DNA of 33,139 nucleotides. It comes from Actinomycetes bacterium. GTDB lineage: Bacteria; Actinomycetota; Acidimicrobiia; Acidimicrobiales; Acidimicrobiaceae. Below, in pieces: positions 30,035 to 33,139 of the stretch. The notes under the pieces were generated by a model that saw nothing but the letters and a program-made list of their open reading frames with translations, was not told the DNA's origin and searched no databases. The translations under genes were made by a program, and so were the position numbers. The stretch covers positions 1 through 33,139 of the forward strand of contig JAJZNF010000092.1 of the NCBI GenBank assembly GCA_021847985.1, read 5' to 3'. Each line of letters begins with the position of its first letter. The first letter of the stretch is position 1.

Positions 30035-30990
30035 CGGACCACCAATCCGCTCACCACCGCCAGCACGCCCAGCATGAACGCTCCGGCCAGGAGTTCGGGC
30101 AAACGGAACAGACGCATCTTGGCCGTGAACACCTCGAATACCGCCAAGGCCACCCCGGCCGCCGTGACCTTGACCGCCAGGGCCACGACCCCTAAGGCGA
30201 TGGCGGGGAGGCTATCCGCGGCGCCGACTCCCCATGGCGCCACCACGTTGACAAGAATGCCGAGAAGGAGCGCCAGGCGCATTGCCTCGCCAACCGTGAC
30301 CAAAGCCAGGTCCGGTCCGGCGTACTCCAGGATCATCGCCTCGTGGATCATGGTCAGCTCGAGGTGGGTGGCGGGGTTGTCGACGGGGAGACGCCCGCTC
30401 TCGGCCACGACCACCACCACCAGCGCGCCCAGGGAGAAGAGCCGCTGGGGCGTGGCAAGAATCTCGGGATGGAGCACGGTTGCCTGCACGATGGCCGGAA
30501 GGTTCGAGCTGTGGGCGCCGAAGGAAAGCGCCAGTATCGTCACCAGCAGCGCCGGCTCCGCCAATGCGCCGATGGTGACAGCGCGGCTCGCACCCATTCC
30601 ACCAAAAGCCGTGCCCGAGTCCATTCCGGCCAGGGCAAGCACCGTCGAGCCGATAAGGAGCAAATAGACCAGGGCGAAGAGGTCCGCACTACCGCCCAGG
30701 GCCGGCCGCGTAGTGACCAGCGGAGAGATCGCCCCGGCCACCGCCACCGTGGCCACCAGCACGACCGGCGCCGCCGGGAAGATCCAGGTCGCCTGGTCCG
30801 GTCGCATGCGCTCCTTTCGGAACAGCTTGCGCAGGTCACGAAGAGGTTGAACCACCGGTTGGCCGACCCGCCCCTCGAAGTGCGCCCGCACCTTGCGCAT
30901 CAGCCCCAGGAGCACGGGGGCGCCGAGGGCGAGTGCCACCACCTGGACAACGGCGGCGAGCGCCTCGCCTGCAAGAAGGGATGCGTTCAT
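30031..30990 (-). CDS. hyfC: HyfC/HycD-like membrane subunit (NuoH-related)
   Basis: Membrane protein of 319 residues with about eight helices, the NuoH-like anchor linking the soluble arm to the antiporter subunits. Seen: the loop HFEGRVGQPVVQPLRDLRKLFRKE at about 37-60 and the acidic segment AESGRLPVDNPATHLELTMIHEAM near 195-218, both typical of HycD/EchB/NuoH-type subunits, with the glutamates and aspartate kept. ATG at 30990 overlaps the HyfB stop (ATGA). Equivalent to Rv0084 (hycD). Confidence 0.92.
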   Translation of the reverse strand: MNASLLAGEALAAVVQVVALALGAPVLLGLMRKVRAHFEGRVGQPVVQPLRDLRKLFRKERMRPDQATWIFPAAPVVLVATVAVAGAISPLVTTRPALGGSADLFALVYLLLIGSTVLALAGMDSGTAFGGMGASRAVTIGALAEPALLVTILALSFGAHSSNLPAIVQATVLHPEILATPQRLFSLGALVVVVVAESGRLPVDNPATHLELTMIHEAMILEYAGPDLALVTVGEAMRLALLLGILVNVVAPWGVGAADSLPAIALGVVALAVKVTAAGVALAVFEVFTAKMRLFRLPELLAGAFMLGVLAVVSGLVVR

Positions 30991-33008
30991 CCAAGCACCG
31001 CGACCGCGATAAGGATGACGACCAGGGCCCCGAAGCCGTAGCCCAGGTAGCGGTGCACACTGCCGGGCTGAAGGCCCCGTGCGATCCGCCCCCAATGACG
31101 TAGCGCCCGGATAACGGGAACGTATAGCCCGCGCTCCACAACGTCGCCGACCGTGCTGTGATAGGTAGCCGATTCGATGAAATAGCGGGATTCGGCTGGG
31201 TGGCTCAGATCCAGGTCATGGACCGGCCGCAGAACGTCGTCGAACACCCGCTGCACGGGCTCCGCAAAGGAAGCGGCCGTGTACTGCATGCGGGCCGTCT
31301 GCAATTCGCGCCCGCAGCCCCAGGCCTCGGTCAAGCGCGGCGCCGGCCTGCGAGCAAGGGCACGGCGCAGCCCCGCAACGGCGAGGAATGCAACGACCAG
31401 CGCGACGGCGACCTCGGCAGGAGCGAGCGCACCCCGGACTCCGGCCAGCTGCAGGTCCAGGCCACTCGACAACTGCGCCGCGGGCATTCCGTGAAGCGCG
31501 CTCTGGGCCGCAGCCTCGACTGCGGGAAGCATCGCGCCTGGAACCACCCCGAGCACCACGCAGGCGCCGACGAGAACGCCGACCCCCAAGCGCATCGACC
31601 AGGCGACTTCGACCGCCTGCTCGGCGGCTGCGGAGCGTGGCCGGCCAAGAAAGCCGACTCCCGCCGCCTTGACAAAGGCCACCACGGTTAGGCCGGCGGT
31701 GAGAGCCATGGCGGACACGGCCAAGGGAATGGCGACATCGCCCGCGGTCGAGCCGGCGCCGGAGCCATGCAGAAGGCTTTGGAATAGGAGCCACTCCCCG
31801 ATGAATCCGTTCAACGGGGGCAGGGCGGAGGTGGCGGCTGCCGCAATCAGGAACATGGCCCCGCTCTGGGGCATCCGCCGCAGAAGCCCGCCCAGCTGGT
31901 CCAAGTCGCGGGTTCCGGTCGCGTGTTGCACAGACCCGGCCGAGAGGAACAGCGCCCCCTTGAAAGCCGCGTGGTTTATGAGCAAGACGAGCGCCGCCAC
32001 CAGAGCGAGCGCGGCAAGAAGCCGGTGTTGGGTGGCCGCGAGATACCCCGATACGCCCAGGGCCATGATCGACAGCCCTACGTTGTCGGTGGTGGAATAG
32101 GCAAGCAGCCGCTTGAGATCGGTGCTGCTTGCGGCGTGAAGGGCGCCGTAGAGGGCGGAGACGGCGCCGAGTGCCAGGGCGAGCAGCCACCACCAGCCCG
32201 GTCCCCCGCCCAAAAGCACGTATCCCATAAGGACGATGCCGTAGACGCCCAGCGCCACCATCGCTCCGGACATGAGCGCCGAGACAGGGCCCGGTGCCTC
32301 CGGATGGGCTTTGGGCAACCAGACGTGGAACGGGACCATGCCCGCCTTCGAACCAAATCCCACCAGGGCCACCACGAATGCCGATCCGCGAACAACCGGC
32401 CCAAGCCTTGACGCGTGATGGGCAACGGCGGCAAAGGTTTGGCCTGAACTTCCTGCGGCCAGCATGAGAAAGGCAACCAGGATGAAGGCGGCTCCGGCAT
32501 GGGTCAGGGTGGCATACCAGGCTCCCGCGCTTCGAGCAGCCTCGCTTCGGGCGTGGTCGACCAGGACCAGCATCAGGGAGAAAAGGGCCATCAACTCCCA
32601 CAGCACCATGAAAGTGGCAACGCTCCCCGCCTGAGGGACGAGAAGCATGGAAGTAACGAAGAGGGGGAGGGCGGCGGCGGCAGTCCTGGTGTCCAGGCCG
32701 TGGCGGGCATAACCGACCGCGTGCAGCGAGGCCGGCGCCGCGACCAGCGCCACGAGCAGCACGAAGAGGGCGCCAAACGGGCTGAGGACGATGTCGACTC
32801 CCGTCATGGGGAGCAACTGCGCCGAGTGAAGTATGACGGGTTGCCGAGTGGCCAGCACCTGGATTGCCGCTACGGCTTCCAGCGCACACGCCACCCAGAT
32901 GAGCGACGCCGCTCCCGCCACGCGCAAGCGCTGGGGAAGCAAGGCCCCCAGCGCCGCCCCGCCGACTCCGGCGAGCGCACCGGCGACAATCATGACCCCG
33001 GCTGTCAT
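30987..33008 (-). CDS. hyfB: HyfB-like proton-translocating membrane subunit (NuoL family)
   Basis: Membrane protein of 673 residues. Seen: [13 protein letters not shown] with Glu138 on the helix-5 position; [24 protein letters not shown] with Lys221 and [22 protein letters not shown] with Lys299; and [15 protein letters not shown] with His346 and Lys350. These are the proton-path residues of the family. The C-terminus has the HyfB-specific WGCGRE and [16 protein letters not shown] region. ATG at 33008 overlaps the stop of the small-subunit gene (ATGA), so the longer open frame upstream is not used. Equivalent to Rv0083. Confidence 0.92.
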   Translation of the reverse strand: MTAGVMIVAGALAGVGGAALGALLPQRLRVAGAASLIWVACALEAVAAIQVLATRQPVILHSAQLLPMTGVDIVLSPFGALFVLLVALVAAPASLHAVGYARHGLDTRTAAAALPLFVTSMLLVPQAGSVATFMVLWELMALFSLMLVLVDHARSEAARSAGAWYATLTHAGAAFILVAFLMLAAGSSGQTFAAVAHHASRLGPVVRGSAFVVALVGFGSKAGMVPFHVWLPKAHPEAPGPVSALMSGAMVALGVYGIVLMGYVLLGGGPGWWWLLALALGAVSALYGALHAASSTDLKRLLAYSTTDNVGLSIMALGVSGYLAATQHRLLAALALVAALVLLINHAAFKGALFLSAGSVQHATGTRDLDQLGGLLRRMPQSGAMFLIAAAATSALPPLNGFIGEWLLFQSLLHGSGAGSTAGDVAIPLAVSAMALTAGLTVVAFVKAAGVGFLGRPRSAAAEQAVEVAWSMRLGVGVLVGACVVLGVVPGAMLPAVEAAAQSALHGMPAAQLSSGLDLQLAGVRGALAPAEVAVALVVAFLAVAGLRRALARRPAPRLTEAWGCGRELQTARMQYTAASFAEPVQRVFDDVLRPVHDLDLSHPAESRYFIESATYHSTVGDVVERGLYVPVIRALRHWGRIARGLQPGSVHRYLGYGFGALVVILIAVAVLG

Positions 33009-33139
33009 CGACGCGTCACCGATCGCAGGGCCTCGAGTATGGCCGTCGGATCGGGTGGGCAACCGGGGACTTCGATGTCGACGGGCACCACGTCGGCGAC
33101 CGCTCCCACCACCCCGTAGCCGCCTCGGAATACCCCGCA
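33005..33139 (-). CDS. hyfI: HyfI/HycG-like small subunit (NuoB family), C-terminal fragment
   Basis: The last 44 codons of a gene that enters from the right edge. The fragment begins [20 protein letters not shown] and continues to [19 protein letters not shown]. The cysteine before GG and the GCPP motif are two of the four ligands of the [4Fe-4S] cluster nearest the active site in NuoB and hydrogenase small subunits, so the iron-sulfur site is probably kept even though the NiFe site of its partner is lost. The TGA overlaps the HyfB ATG. Equivalent to Rv0082. Confidence 0.85.
   Translation of the reverse strand, partial: CGVFRGGYGVVGAVADVVPVDIEVPGCPPDPTAILEALRSVTRR

Noticed and set aside
1-33139. 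CRISPR arrays, insertion sequences, rRNA genes
   Set aside because: No regularly spaced direct repeats, transposase motifs or conserved rRNA stretches were seen.

Overview
The window looks like chromosomal DNA from a high-GC Gram-positive bacterium, most likely an actinomycete or a close relative. Several things point that way: GC-rich wobble positions, many GTG starts, back-to-back ATGA/GTGA gene overlaps, a lipobox-type solute-binding lipoprotein, an actinobacterial-style inositol cluster, and a hydrogenase-like operon whose gene order matches Mycobacterium tuberculosis Rv0081-Rv0087 as I remember it. No rRNA, tRNA, CRISPR array or classical insertion sequence was found by eye.

Positions 1-9334 (minus strand) hold one long inositol-type catabolic operon. 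In transcription order: an IolE-like TIM-barrel protein, a sugar-binding lipoprotein, an ABC permease, a single-domain ABC ATPase, the IolC kinase, a Cgl0159-type aldolase, IolB isomerase, a Gfo/Idh/MocA dehydrogenase and IolD, which runs off the left edge. Together they would import a cyclitol and convert it through inosose, diketone, 5-deoxyglucuronate and 2-deoxy-5-ketogluconate phosphate. A LacI-family regulator is divergent at 9454, with two GAGCGCTC palindromes in the shared promoter. A second plus-strand unit (10891-14064) has its own LacI paralogue, a second IolE-like protein and a second Gfo/Idh/MocA oxidoreductase. Its promoter carries different palindromes (GGGAACGTTCCC).

Positions 14522-24000 are mixed housekeeping and accessory genes: a PMA-type P-type proton ATPase, a small DsrE-like protein, a zinc alcohol dehydrogenase overlapping a flavin amine oxidase, and a minus-strand operon of XRE-cupin regulator, B3/B4-domain protein, PaiB-like flavoprotein and EamA exporter. 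An arsenite methyltransferase follows. At 24236-25705 lies an AAA-type ATPase fused to a PD-(D/E)XK nuclease-like domain. It is bracketed by an imperfect 20-bp inverted repeat.

Positions 26036-33139 (minus strand) encode a six-subunit complex related to group 4 energy-converting hydrogenases (small subunit fragment, HyfB, HyfC, HyfE, HyfF, HyfG) plus a cysteine-free Rv0081-like ArsR regulator. The catalytic subunit has lost all four cysteines that would hold the NiFe centre, while the proton-pumping membrane subunits look intact. The complex therefore probably couples some reaction other than hydrogen chemistry to ion translocation. This is the most interesting system in the window, with the inverted-repeat-flanked ATPase-nuclease second.
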